Assembly: GCA_045653425.1 (NCBI GenBank)
Contig: JAZOLU010000042.1
Coordinates: 1-34,398, forward strand
Length of the DNA stretch: 34,398 nucleotides
Source of the DNA: RGIG3009 sp045653425
GTDB taxonomy: Bacteria; Bacillota; Clostridia; Oscillospirales; Acutalibacteraceae
Direction of reading: 5' to 3'
Shown here: piece by piece, positions 24,794 through 32,362 of the stretch
How positions within the stretch are numbered: position 1 is the first letter of the stretch
How the letters are laid out: every line of letters starts with the position of its first letter
The notes under the pieces: model-generated
Told to the model about the DNA's origin: nothing
Seen by the model: only the letters and a program-made list of their open reading frames with translations
The model's database searches: none
Position numbers and translations under genes: made by a program

Positions 24794-26557
24794 TTATGAC
24801 TTCATTTTTCGCATTAATTCCAGCTTTTGCTGTATTTCCTCAGGGGTGAGAGCCGATGGCTCCCGAAGTACCTGTAACTGATGTTCCTTTTTAATAACAC
24901 CCACGTAATAGGCCACATCCTCCGCCGAAAGCGTTGTTCCGCGCTCGCGCGATTCACGCAGCATACCGGTAATGTAGGCCATCTCCTCCGGTTCATACTC
25001 CTCTGCCAGTACCGAAAGTTCCACAAGCATCCCCTGTTTGTATCGGTCAAGCAAGCGTTGATATACGCCGCGGTTAAACGGTGTCACCATCTCATCGGGC
25101 GACAACGTTTGCGAAACACTGCCCAAAAAATCGGGATTGAGCAACAGCATACCCAACAACGCTTCCTCCGCGCTGGCGGCGCGAACGTGCTCGGCGGCAT
25201 CGGGATTGGCTTTACGCAAACCGGCTTCCGACTGCTTAATCACCTGCGACATTTGCCGCTCCTGCCGTTGCTTTTTGCGACGTTGCAGTTGGTACTCCAA
25301 CTGTGTTTTGAGCGCATCTTTTGAAACCGACAAATCCTGCGCCAACCGCCCCAAATACACGTCACGCTCTAACGGGTCATTGAGTTCTGCCAGCATTTGC
25401 GTGGCTTCCCGCAAATACGTAACTTTGCCCTCGGACGTGTTGAGCAAATGCCGTTGCCCCAGTTCTATCAAGCGGTATTCCACGTCGTTCGCGGCACGCT
25501 CCACCAACAACTTAAAGCGTTCCGGCCCGTTTTTCTTAATAAACTCGTCCGGGTCTTTGCCGTCGGGAATGGTAACCAAACGAATACGCAATCCCGTTTC
25601 CCGCAACAACCCAATGGCGCGTTGAGCACCCTTTTTTCCCGCCGCATCGGCATCAAAAATGAGCACCACCTCGTCCGTGTACCGAGAAAGCAGCCGCGCG
25701 TGGTCGGCGGTAAACGACGTTCCCAACGCCGCCACCGCATTGGTAAAGCCCGCTTGATGCAGGGCAATGACATCCATATACCCCTCGCACAAAATCAACC
25801 GCTCTTGCTTGGTCTGCTTGGCAAAGTTGAGCGCGAACAGGTTGTTGGTTTTCTTGAACACCAACGTTTCGCCCGAGTTGAGGTATTTGGGTTTGGAATC
25901 GTCCAATACGCGGCCGCCAAACGCAATCACATTGCCGCGCACGTCAATAATCGGAATCATCACGCGGTTACGGAAAATATCGTAAATGCCTTTGCCGTTG
26001 CGGCTGCGCGCACACAACCACGCCAACACCAGTTCCTCATCATAGAACCCTTTTTTGCGCAAATTATCCCGCAAAAAATCAAAACTCTGCGGCGCATACC
26101 CCAAACCGAAATGGCGAATGGTACTGTCGGTATACCCACGACTGTGATAATACTCCAACCCCGCACGCCCGCCTTCGGAATACAAAAAGGCGTGAAACAA
26201 CCGCGCAGCTTCGCGGTTGGCTTCCAGCACACGTACCCGCTGACGCGCGCCCGCGTCGTTGCGGTCCTGTTCAGGAACCGCCATACCCGCGCGGTCGGCC
26301 AACAGTTTAACGGCATCGATATAACTTAAATTCTCAATGCGGCGAATAAACGTAATCACGTCGCCGCCGGCACCGCAACCAAAACAATAAAACGACGAGG
26401 TTTCCGGATACAGATTAAACGACGGCGTTTTTTCGCCGTGAAAGGGACACAACCCCACCAAATTGCGGCCCCGCCGCTTCAAGGATACGTAGGCGGACAC
26501 CACGCTTTCAATATCGTTCTTGGCGACTAACTCTTGCAAAAAGCTATCCGGCAGCAT
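24794..26557 (-). CDS. dnaG: DNA primase
   Basis: 587 residues; AAGGAGGTG before the ATG. Synthesises RNA primers at the replication fork. The N-terminal zinc-binding domain has C37, H40, C58 and C61 (LCPFHGEKTPSF, YCFGCGAGG). The TOPRIM core has LCEGYMDVIAL and FDADAAGKKGAQ. The C-terminal helicase-binding region is of ordinary length. Middle gene of the dgt-dnaG-rpoD operon. Confidence 0.97.
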   Translation of the reverse strand: MLPDSFLQELVAKNDIESVVSAYVSLKRRGRNLVGLCPFHGEKTPSFNLYPETSSFYCFGCGAGGDVITFIRRIENLSYIDAVKLLADRAGMAVPEQDRNDAGARQRVRVLEANREAARLFHAFLYSEGGRAGLEYYHSRGYTDSTIRHFGLGYAPQSFDFLRDNLRKKGFYDEELVLAWLCARSRNGKGIYDIFRNRVMIPIIDVRGNVIAFGGRVLDDSKPKYLNSGETLVFKKTNNLFALNFAKQTKQERLILCEGYMDVIALHQAGFTNAVAALGTSFTADHARLLSRYTDEVVLIFDADAAGKKGAQRAIGLLRETGLRIRLVTIPDGKDPDEFIKKNGPERFKLLVERAANDVEYRLIELGQRHLLNTSEGKVTYLREATQMLAELNDPLERDVYLGRLAQDLSVSKDALKTQLEYQLQRRKKQRQERQMSQVIKQSEAGLRKANPDAAEHVRAASAEEALLGMLLLNPDFLGSVSQTLSPDEMVTPFNRGVYQRLLDRYKQGMLVELSVLAEEYEPEEMAYITGMLRESRERGTTLSAEDVAYYVGVIKKEHQLQVLREPSALTPEEIQQKLELMRKMKS

Positions 26558-26577
26558 AGTGTCACCTCCTTGCTTGA

Positions 26578-27597
26578 TTAAATCAAATTACCGGGTTTAA
26601 CCGGCCAACCCTTGGGAATAAACAAGTCGTGGTACAGTTCCACGGCAAATGTATCGGTCATACCGGCAATGTAATCGCACGCGGCGCGAGGTGCGCCTTC
26701 ACGTTCACCAATGGCGTGGTATTCCGGCGGTAATCGGTCCGGATTATCCGCAAAATACCCAAACAAACGGCTGATAAACGCATCTACCTTTTTTTCCTCA
26801 ATTTTGGCAATGGAGTTATAATACAACCGCTCAAACATAAACGAGTGCAATTGGTCAAACGCCGCACGCACCGCCGGTGCCATCACAATGTCTTCCCCGC
26901 TGTTTTCCACAATGGAGCCAATCAGCGTGTTAAACCGTTCATCTCGCGTGGCACCCAACACCTCGGTCACCGCGGCGGGAATGTCTTCCTCCGCAAACAC
27001 GCCGGCGCGAATCGCATCGTCAATATCGTGATTGATGTACGCCACCTTGTCCGCCAGGCGGACAATGCGTCCCTCCAGCGTGGCGGCTTGTTCGCCGGTG
27101 GTGTGGTTGAGCACACCGTCCCGCACCTCCCACGTGAGGTTCAAACCGCGGCCGTCGTTTTCCAGCAATTCCACTACGCGGACACTCTGCTCATAATGGC
27201 GAAACCCGCCATCCAAGCAACGGTTCAGTGCCCGCTCGCCCGCGTGCCCAAAAGGGGTATGCCCCAAATCGTGCGCCAGTGCCACGGCTTCCGTTAAATC
27301 CTCATTCAGCCGCAAACAGCGCGCCACCGTGCGGGCAATTTGCGATACTTCCAGCGTGTGGGTTAGGCGGGTGCGGTAATGGTCACCAATAGGTGACAAA
27401 AACACCTGCGTTTTGTGCCGCAAACGACGAAACGCCTTGCAATGCAACACGCGGTCACGGTCGCGCTGAAAATCGGTGCGAAAATCGCACGGTTCTTCCG
27501 CCCGCATTCGCCCCTTGCTTTCCGCCGCGAGTGCCGCCCGCGGCGATAACATTTGTCGCTCCGTTTCCTCCGTGTATAACCGAGGTAACATACCCAT
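26578..27597 (-). CDS. dgt: Deoxyguanosinetriphosphate triphosphohydrolase-like protein (HD domain)
   Basis: 339 residues. Catalytic HD motifs are THTLEVSQIA, AHDLGHTPFGHAGE and DKVAYINHDIDDA. The family hydrolyses dNTPs to deoxynucleoside and triphosphate. The start ATG at 27595-27597 has AAAGG six bases upstream; a second ATG two codons later is possible. It lacks the longer insertions of E. coli Dgt and is the compact type 2 form found next to dnaG in Firmicutes. Gap to dnaG is 20 bases. Confidence 0.93.
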   Translation of the reverse strand: MGMLPRLYTEETERQMLSPRAALAAESKGRMRAEEPCDFRTDFQRDRDRVLHCKAFRRLRHKTQVFLSPIGDHYRTRLTHTLEVSQIARTVARCLRLNEDLTEAVALAHDLGHTPFGHAGERALNRCLDGGFRHYEQSVRVVELLENDGRGLNLTWEVRDGVLNHTTGEQAATLEGRIVRLADKVAYINHDIDDAIRAGVFAEEDIPAAVTEVLGATRDERFNTLIGSIVENSGEDIVMAPAVRAAFDQLHSFMFERLYYNSIAKIEEKKVDAFISRLFGYFADNPDRLPPEYHAIGEREGAPRAACDYIAGMTDTFAVELYHDLFIPKGWPVKPGNLI

Positions 27598-27652
27598 CCA
27601 CCGCCTTTCATAGTCATTATACGCCGAGTTTGTCCTTTTTCCCTGTTAAAAC

Positions 27653-28285
27653 TTACGTTTTTTCAAAAAATTTAAAAATTTCCCCTGTTTGGCAAAAACT
27701 AAGTGCTCCGGCAGAAACCTCCGTTAATTCGTGACAAAACGCATCGCACCGGTCGCACAGGAGTAACACCGACAACGTGACCCCCTCCGCAAAGGCGGTA
27801 TCGGTCACTTCCCCGCCAAACGCCGCCACCAGTGGTGCTACACGTCCGTACTGCGCATAATCGCACACAATGGTGCCCACCACGCACGGGCGGCATTCCC
27901 CCACACGGGCGGCATCAATCGCCAACGCGGTGCTTTGCGAATAGGCACGCACCAACCCGCCCGTGCCCAACAAAATACCGCCGAAGTAACGGGTGACTAC
28001 CACCACGCAGTCGGTTAACCCGCGTTTTTGCAGCACCTCCAACGTGGGGAGCCCTGCCGTGCCTTGCGGCTCACCGTCGTCCGAAAAGCGGCTAATACCG
28101 GAGCGCAACACGTAGGCGTACACGTTGTGGCGTGCATCCCAATATTGCTTCTTGCGGGCGGCAATAAAGGCCTGCGCCGCCGCTTCGTCCGTTACCGGTT
28201 CCACCGCGGCAATAAACCGCGAACGGTTGTCCACATATTCCGCCTGTGCGCCCGCGCCAATCGTGAGATACGCGTTCTCCGCCAC
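27653..28285 (-). CDS. yigZ: YigZ/IMPACT family protein
   Basis: 210 residues from a GTG at 28283-28285, with AAAGGGGG seven bases upstream; the frame is open further upstream but that part reads through rpmE and its terminator. The IMPACT domain has RSRFIAAVEPV, YAYVLRSG, FSDDGEPQGTAGLP and TRYFGGILLGTGGLVRAY, all family hallmarks, followed by a DUF1949-type C-terminal domain. The family is linked to translation control in eukaryotes; the bacterial role is unknown. Confidence 0.92.
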   Translation of the reverse strand: MAENAYLTIGAGAQAEYVDNRSRFIAAVEPVTDEAAAQAFIAARKKQYWDARHNVYAYVLRSGISRFSDDGEPQGTAGLPTLEVLQKRGLTDCVVVVTRYFGGILLGTGGLVRAYSQSTALAIDAARVGECRPCVVGTIVCDYAQYGRVAPLVAAFGGEVTDTAFAEGVTLSVLLLCDRCDAFCHELTEVSAGALSFCQTGEIFKFFEKT

Positions 28286-28310
28286 CGTGCCGCCCCCTTT
28301 TTCAACGAGA

Positions 28311-28339
28311 AAAGGCAGTGCGTAACTGCACTGCCCTTT
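28311..28339 (-). terminator. Terminator after rpmE
   Basis: AAAGGGCAGTGC pairs with GCACTGCCTTT (one bulged G) with a six-base loop, then TCTCGTT on the minus strand. It lies eight bases after the rpmE stop and just before the yigZ ribosome site, so some readthrough may feed yigZ. Confidence 0.75.
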
Positions 28340-28347
28340 GTTCCATC

Positions 28348-28557
28348 TTACTTGCTCTCTTTGATACCGAAACGCTTGTTGAAACGGTCCACACGGCCGC
28401 CGGTATCGACCAGCTTCTGTCTGCCGGTGAAAAACGGATGGCACTTGGAGCAGATTTCCACGCGGATATTCTCTTTGGTGGAAGACGTCTCAATCACTTC
28501 GCCACACGCACAGGTGATGGTGGTTTTCTTGTAATTCGGATGGATGTTCTCTTTCAT
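28348..28557 (-). CDS. rpmE: 50S ribosomal protein L31, zinc-binding type
   Basis: 69 residues from the ATG at 28555-28557 (GAGGTGA upstream); the N-terminus KENIHPNY is the family start. Cysteines 16, 18, 36 and 39 (TCACG, CSKCHPFFTG) mark the zinc-binding C+ form, which also serves as a cell zinc reserve. Transcribed alone from a strong promoter about 90 bases upstream. Confidence 0.96.
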   Translation of the reverse strand: MKENIHPNYKKTTITCACGEVIETSSTKENIRVEICSKCHPFFTGRQKLVDTGGRVDRFNKRFGIKESK

Positions 28558-28646
28558 TCCTGTCACCTCTTTCAGAAGCTGTATTCCCATCGAAGGAATC
28601 CTTCGCCGTTTTCACACATATAAAAAACGCGATAAGACCAACTATG

Positions 28647-28675
28647 AATATACCCTATTCCAACAGATTTGTCAA
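28647..28675 (-). promoter_or_regulatory. Promoter for rpmE
   Basis: On the minus strand, TTGACA (28670-28675), a 17-base spacer and TATATT (28647-28652). The untranslated leader of about 85 bases contains a palindrome, CGAAGGAATCCTTCG (about 28593-28607); an L31 autoregulatory leader is possible but was not matched. Confidence 0.72.
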
Positions 28676-28701
28676 TAGGAAATTTTAAAATTTGAGGGAA
28701 A

Positions 28702-28757
28702 GACGAAGTCAAAATATCACTGCGAAGCAATATCACTCGCCGAAAGGCGAATATAAC
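28702..28757. repeat. Short hairpin array with ATATCAC separators (left array)
   Basis: Hairpins GAC-GAA-GTC (28702-28710), TGC-GAA-GCA (28721-28729) and TCGCC-GAAA-GGCGA (28737-28750) are separated by ATATCAC at 28714-28720 and 28730-28736 and ATATAAC at 28751-28757. The array leads into the terminator hairpin at 28760. It lies between the Nudix gene and rpmE. Confidence 0.7.
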
Positions 28758-28759
28758 TG

Positions 28760-28791
28760 AAAAACCGACTTGTCGAAACAAGTCGGTTTTT
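28760..28791. terminator. Bidirectional terminator after the Nudix gene
   Basis: A perfect 14-bp stem, AAAAACCGACTTGT (28760-28773) with its complement (28778-28791), and a CGAA loop. The A5/T5 ends make it work in both directions. Confidence 0.85.
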
Positions 28792-28853
28792 CTGCGAAAG
28801 AGCAGCATAACGGTGCGTAAACGGAGCAAAGAAAAGTAAAAAGGCGCGTAAAT

Positions 28854-29270
28854 TTACATTTGCATTAGAAATTTATGCGCTTCTGTCAGCAGTGTTTTGG
28901 AACTATCAAACTGAAATGAAGACATAGCGGTTTCGTAACGCATTAAATATACACCGCTTAATTCAGTTTCTTGCGCAACAGGCGTTTGCGCGGAATACTC
29001 TCCCAGAAAGTATACGATATGCTTCAGTCTTGTTTCACCATTGCGGTTAAAGGTATGTGTATCCTCGGTTCTGAAATCCGGAATAAGTGTGACGGATAGT
29101 CCAACCTCTTCCGCCACTTCTCGCAAAGCTGTCTCCGCTTCGGTTTCATTCTCTTCCATATGTCCTTTGGGAAATCCGTAAAAACCCTCTTTGGAACGGA
29201 TGATAACATATTGTATGCACCCGTTATCTTTCGTGTAAACAATAGCACCACAGGATTTTTCTGTGATCAT
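28854..29270 (-). CDS. Nudix hydrolase (bis-nucleosyl tetraphosphatase-like)
   Basis: 138 residues. The Nudix box runs from G36 to L58 and fits GX5EX7REUXEEXGU exactly (GHMEENE... REVAEEVGL). GFPKGHMEENE and the N-terminal CGAIVYT resemble diadenosine tetraphosphate hydrolases. It would cleave nucleoside diphosphate-linked compounds; the substrate is unproven. AAGGAG precedes the ATG, which forms an ATGA overlap with the four-helix-bundle gene, so the two are translationally coupled. Base composition is more AT-rich than the flanking core genes. Confidence 0.9.
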   Translation of the reverse strand: MITEKSCGAIVYTKDNGCIQYVIIRSKEGFYGFPKGHMEENETEAETALREVAEEVGLSVTLIPDFRTEDTHTFNRNGETRLKHIVYFLGEYSAQTPVAQETELSGVYLMRYETAMSSFQFDSSKTLLTEAHKFLMQM

Positions 29271-29620
29271 TTTGCGTTCTCCTTTGTGGTGTTGATGGAT
29301 GAGATTAGCATAACACGAATGCTTGTGCAGACAGAATCGAGGGATTTATAATCTTCTTCGGTTATATAATTCGTTTTGAATAACAGCTCTAACCAATATC
29401 TGGTTTCGTTTGCTTCTTTGAGAGCAATGTGAAGTTTTGCAACGAAGTCTGCTTTGCCGTGAGCATACTGCGCTTCACGAATATTGGCACCGATGGATGT
29501 GCCGCTTCTGCCGATTTGATTGGAAATAATGGATTCCCGTTTTTCTTTCAGGTGTTTGACAAGGTTAATAATGGACACTGCAAAATCCATTGATAGCGTT
29601 CTCAATTTGCTTTCTGACAT
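29267..29620 (-). CDS. Four-helix-bundle protein (23S rRNA intervening-sequence protein family)
   Basis: 117 residues; GGAGGTG five bases before the ATG. IGRSGTSIGANIREAQYAHG and LHIALKEANETRYWLELL are the signature of the TIGR02436 family. It was first seen in intervening sequences of 23S rRNA and is related to the Avd accessory protein of diversity-generating retroelements. No rRNA or reverse transcriptase is present here. Members form basic oligomers thought to bind nucleic acid. It is coupled by ATGA to the Nudix gene and has its own promoter next to a hairpin array. Confidence 0.92.
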   Translation of the reverse strand: MSESKLRTLSMDFAVSIINLVKHLKEKRESIISNQIGRSGTSIGANIREAQYAHGKADFVAKLHIALKEANETRYWLELLFKTNYITEEDYKSLDSVCTSIRVMLISSINTTKENAK

Positions 29621-29643
29621 AGTGACACCTCCAATTCAAGTAT

Positions 29644-29672
29644 ATTGTATCATAAACGCGGTTGATTAGCAA
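29644..29672 (-). promoter_or_regulatory. Promoter for the four-helix-bundle/Nudix pair
   Basis: On the minus strand, TTGCTA (29667-29672), a 17-base spacer and TACAAT (29644-29649) preceded by TGA, an extended -10. The hairpin array begins eight bases upstream. Confidence 0.62.
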
Positions 29673-29679
29673 TGTTTTA

Positions 29680-29837
29680 GTGAAGTTTGGCTCTGCCAAG
29701 TGAAGCAGCGGCAACGCCGCTGTGAAGTATTGTGCTTCGCACAATGTGAAGTTAAGTGCGCCCAACACTTGCGAAGCAAGCTTCACTGCGTAGCAACTTC
29801 ACGATGCGTTAGCATCGCTTATCGTGCCGCAAGGCAC
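29680..29837. repeat. Hairpin array with GTGAAG then CTTCAC separators (right array)
   Basis: Eight short hairpins lie in 150 bases. Stems are TGGC/GCCA (29688), CAGCGGC/GCCGCTG (29706), ATTGTGC/GCACAAT (29729), AAGTG/CACTT (29754), TTGC/GCAA (29769), TGC/GCA (29787), GATGC/GCATC (29803) and GTGCC/GGCAC (29824). The separator is GTGAAG at 29680, 29700, 29722 and 29746, and its reverse complement CTTCAC at 29781 and 29797. No coding frame is credible. Confidence 0.75.
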
Positions 29838-29846
29838 ACTTAGTTC

Positions 29847-29887
29847 AAAAAACACTCTTTTGTCTAGTAGACAAAAGAGTGTTTTTT
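29847..29887. terminator. Terminator after tRNA-Ser(GGA), also closes the hairpin array
   Basis: An 18-bp perfect stem (29847-29864 with 29870-29887) and loop TAGTA, with A6 and T6 ends. It begins two bases after the CCA of tRNA-Ser on the minus strand. Confidence 0.88.
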
Positions 29888-29889
29888 GT

Positions 29890-29980
29890 TGGCGGAGAGT
29901 TAGGGATTTGAACCCTAGGTACGCTATTAACGTACACACGATTTCCAATCGTGCGCCTTCGACCACTCAGCCAACTCTCC
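29890..29980 (-). tRNA. tRNA-Ser (anticodon GGA)
   Basis: Acceptor GGAGAGT with ACTCTCC; anticodon stem CACGA/TCGTG with loop TTGGAAA gives GGA. Long variable arm (GTACGTTAATAGCGTAC), T-loop TTCAAAT and encoded CCA (29890-29892) are present. Confidence 0.96.
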
Positions 29981-30004
29981 GTGTCAGCACATAAGTGCTA
30001 GACT

Positions 30005-30033
30005 ATTATAATGAATGTTGTGCGAAAAATCAA
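30005..30033 (-). promoter_or_regulatory. Promoter for tRNA-Ser(GGA)
   Basis: On the minus strand, TTGATT (30028-30033), a 17-base spacer and TATAAT (30005-30010), between asnA and the tRNA. Confidence 0.7.
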
Positions 30034-30060
30034 GCCCAAATTTAAAATTTATCAAACTTT

Positions 30061-31080
30061 TTACAGCAACGCCATTCCCGCCTGGGCGCAACGCTCCACC
30101 ATTTCCTCCGGCCAGAGCGAGGCTTGCACCTCGCCAATGTGGGCTTTTTCCAAAAAATACATACACAGGCGCGATTGGCCGATACCGCCGCCCACCGTGT
30201 ACGGCAGCTCGCCTTCCAGCAACGCTTTTTGGAACGGCAGTGCCGCGCGCTCCGGGCAACCGGCAATTTCCAGCTGACGGCGTAACGCTTCCTCGTCCAC
30301 ACGAATACCCATAGAGGATACTTCTACCGCGCGGCCGAGCAACGGATAATAGAACAAAATGTCACCGTTCAACTGCCAATCGTCGTAATCCGGGGCACGG
30401 CCGTCGTGCGGTTTACCGGAACGCAACGCACCGCCTATTTGCATTAAAAACACGGCGCCGTATTCGCGGGCAATGGCGTTTTCGCGCTCCGTTGCGGTCA
30501 GGTCGGGATACCGGTCCTCCAACTCCTGTGTGGTAACAAACGTAATGGTTTCCGGCAGTTTGCGCGGCAATTGGGGGTAGGCACTGCACACAATGTCTTC
30601 CATACAACGAAATGCCTCATAAATGGCGCACACAATCCGTTTGAGGTTTTCCACCGTGCGTTCTTCGCGGCGAATCACCATCTCCCAATCCCACTGGTCA
30701 ACGTACAGCGAATGGAGATTATCGGTAATCTCATCGCGGCGAATGGCGTTCATATCGGTATATAGCCCTTGCCCCACCGGTACGTGATACCGTTTGAGAG
30801 CATACCGTTTCCACTTAGCGAGGGAATGCACCACTTCTGCCACCACGCCGTTGTCGTGCCGAATGTCAAAACTGACCGGACGTTCCACCCCGCTCAAATT
30901 GTCGTTCAAGCCGGATTGCGGCAATACAAACAACGGTGCGGAAACGCGGGTAAGCGACAAGCGTTGTGCCAGTTGCTCCTCAAATCCGTCCTTCAACAAT
31001 TTAATGGCTTTTTCGGTTTCCAGAATGTCCATTGGTGAACGATACCCTTCCGGAATGGTGAGACGGTATTGCGTGCTCAC
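30061..31080 (-). CDS. asnA: Aspartate-ammonia ligase (asparagine synthetase A)
   Basis: 339 residues from a GTG at 31078-31080, with AGGGGGAA six bases upstream. Makes asparagine from aspartate, ammonia and ATP with a class II aminoacyl-tRNA synthetase-like fold. Motifs are LNDNLSGVERPVSFDI, VVHSLAKWKRYAL, YTDMNAIRRDE and the C-terminal GGGIGQSRLCMYFLEKAHIG. Length matches AsnA. No T-box leader was seen upstream; the gap holds only the terminator of the preceding gene. Confidence 0.97.
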   Translation of the reverse strand: MSTQYRLTIPEGYRSPMDILETEKAIKLLKDGFEEQLAQRLSLTRVSAPLFVLPQSGLNDNLSGVERPVSFDIRHDNGVVAEVVHSLAKWKRYALKRYHVPVGQGLYTDMNAIRRDEITDNLHSLYVDQWDWEMVIRREERTVENLKRIVCAIYEAFRCMEDIVCSAYPQLPRKLPETITFVTTQELEDRYPDLTATERENAIAREYGAVFLMQIGGALRSGKPHDGRAPDYDDWQLNGDILFYYPLLGRAVEVSSMGIRVDEEALRRQLEIAGCPERAALPFQKALLEGELPYTVGGGIGQSRLCMYFLEKAHIGEVQASLWPEEMVERCAQAGMALL

Positions 31081-31112
31081 GGATGATTCCCCCTTTTGGT
31101 GACTGTCCGCCT

Positions 31113-31143
31113 ATCAAAAACGCCCGACCGCCTGGCCGGACGT
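31113..31143 (-). terminator. Terminator after the cyclase-family gene
   Basis: A 10-bp GC-rich stem with two G-T pairs (31134-31143 with 31120-31129), then TTTTTGATAG on the minus strand. Confidence 0.7.
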
Positions 31144-31183
31144 TGTCATTGTAGCACATTTTATGGCGCATTGCAAGAGGTTT

Positions 31184-31792
31184 TTACCGCCACGTGCGCT
31201 CGTCCCAGTCAATGCGTTGCGGTTCCGCCAACACGGCGCGCACCGGTGCGCCATCCACCCCGCCAATACGCAGCGGTGCTGCCATCAGCAAATACGGTAC
31301 ACCCTGCTTTGCAGCCGACAAATCCAGCCCCTCCAACAGTACAATACCCGCGCCAAGCAATTGACGATGTACCGCCTCGGCGTACTCGGGCGGGGCAACC
31401 GACGTACCCTCCACACCCAGCAGCACCATACCGGCACCGGACAACACAAACGCCGCGCTGGGAGTGAGTTGCACATCGCCTTTAAGCAGTGTCCTCTTTT
31501 TAAGCCGCGGTAACAATTCCTCCGCCTCGTCGCCCAACAACAAGCCATTACACTCCACCACCGTGCATTCTCCAATACAGGCATCCAGCGGCACCGCGTC
31601 CACCCCTTCCCCTTGCGGGAAAAAGTGTTTGGGCGCATCCAAGTGCGTACCGTTGTGCAAACAGGTGGCAAGTAACGTGGTGTTACAAGAATCGCCCGCC
31701 GACATATTCGTTAATTTTTTCAGTGCCGGCGCAGGGTCACCCGGATACACCGGCGCGTGCATCAATTCTCTGGAAATGTCAATCAATTCCAT
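31184..31792 (-). CDS. Cyclase family protein (kynurenine formamidase-like hydrolase)
   Basis: 202 residues from the ATG at 31790-31792 (GAGG ten bases upstream; the upstream in-frame extension lacks a ribosome site). The metal-binding motif HNGTHLDAPKHF (HxGTHxDxPxH) and the N-terminal IDISRELMHAPVYPGDP identify the family, which uses two zinc or manganese ions to hydrolyse amide or lactone bonds. No tryptophan-catabolism genes are nearby, so the substrate is left open. Confidence 0.88.
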   Translation of the reverse strand: MELIDISRELMHAPVYPGDPAPALKKLTNMSAGDSCNTTLLATCLHNGTHLDAPKHFFPQGEGVDAVPLDACIGECTVVECNGLLLGDEAEELLPRLKKRTLLKGDVQLTPSAAFVLSGAGMVLLGVEGTSVAPPEYAEAVHRQLLGAGIVLLEGLDLSAAKQGVPYLLMAAPLRIGGVDGAPVRAVLAEPQRIDWDERTWR

Positions 31793-31882
31793 ACACTCAC
31801 ATCCTCTTTCCTCTATCATAACGGATTTTTGCGGCGGTTGCAATCTTTTTTCACCAAACCGCGGCGTTTTTTGATTTTTCAC

Positions 31883-31910
31883 TTGACATTCCGTGCGATT
31901 TTGTTATAAT
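31883..31910 (+). promoter_or_regulatory. Promoter for tRNA-Pro(GGG)
   Basis: Consensus TTGACA (31883-31888), a 16-base spacer and TATAAT (31905-31910), 20 bases before the tRNA. Confidence 0.78.
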
Positions 31911-31930
31911 AGTTGTCGCAAATAAAAAAT

Positions 31931-32007
31931 CCGGGTGTAGCGCAGATTGGTAGCGCGCTTGAATGGGGTTCAAGAGGCCGCAGGTTCGACTCCTGTCACT
32001 CGGACCA
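31931..32007 (+). tRNA. tRNA-Pro (anticodon GGG)
   Basis: Acceptor CCGGGTG with CACTCGG (one G-T pair); anticodon stem CTTGA/TCAAG with loop ATGGGGT gives GGG. T-loop TTCGACT; CCA encoded at 32005-32007. Confidence 0.95.
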
Positions 32008-32016
32008 AAAATCATT

Positions 32017-32052
32017 AAGGTTGATTCAAAACGAATCAACCTTGATTTTTTG
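32017..32052 (+). terminator. Terminator after tRNA-Pro(GGG)
   Basis: AAGGTTGATTC (32017-32027) pairs with GAATCAACCTT (32033-32043), followed by GATTTTTTG. A weaker hairpin with a T8 run follows at about 32060-32084. Confidence 0.85.
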
Positions 32053-32207
32053 TGCTTTTTCGCCTGTTATCGGCGCTTTTTTTTGTATAAGGCGCTGTAA
32101 AAAAGGAGATTTGTACTAAAATTGTATTAGAGTTATAAGATTACCGCATTGCCGAAAAATACCCCAAATCAGCATTTTCACCCTCTCCCTGGCAATGGAT
32201 TTTGCTA

Positions 32208-32264
32208 CCGTCAACGAACAATTCAGCCGTTAACGAACACTTTTGCCGTCAACGAACACCGAAA
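32208..32264. repeat. Three 19-bp direct repeats upstream of the nuclease gene
   Basis: CCGTCAACGAACA (the middle copy has CCGTTAACGAACA) starts at 32208, 32227 and 32246, an exact 19-base period. The repeats end 30 bases before the -35 box of the nuclease gene. The rest of 32053-32207 holds no recognisable gene. Confidence 0.75.
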
Positions 32265-32293
32265 ACATAACAGGTTATGAATTTAAGGGTGTA

Positions 32294-32322
32294 TTTACTA
32301 TTGAAGAATTTTATGGTATAAT
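32294..32322 (+). promoter_or_regulatory. Promoter for the repeat-nuclease gene
   Basis: TTTACT (32294-32299), a 17-base spacer and TATAAT (32317-32322) with TGG just before it (extended -10); the start codon is 40 bases downstream. Confidence 0.62.
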
Positions 32323-32362
32323 GTCATAAATGATATTCAAACAAAAGCGAGGTGCCAAGGTT

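Noticed and set aside
25397..26329. 310-codon open frame antisense to dnaG
   Set aside because: It mirrors a highly conserved gene, has Arg/Gln/His-rich composition, no ribosome site and no family features; it is an overlap artefact.
29267..29620. 23S rRNA intervening sequence
   Set aside because: The protein belongs to that family, but no rRNA sequence flanks it on either side.
29680..29837. Possible CRISPR array
   Set aside because: The common element is only six bases, the units between are self-complementary and of varying length, and no cas gene is near.
32208..32264. Plasmid-type replication iterons
   Set aside because: Three regular repeats are suggestive, but no replication initiator gene or partition gene is present in the window.
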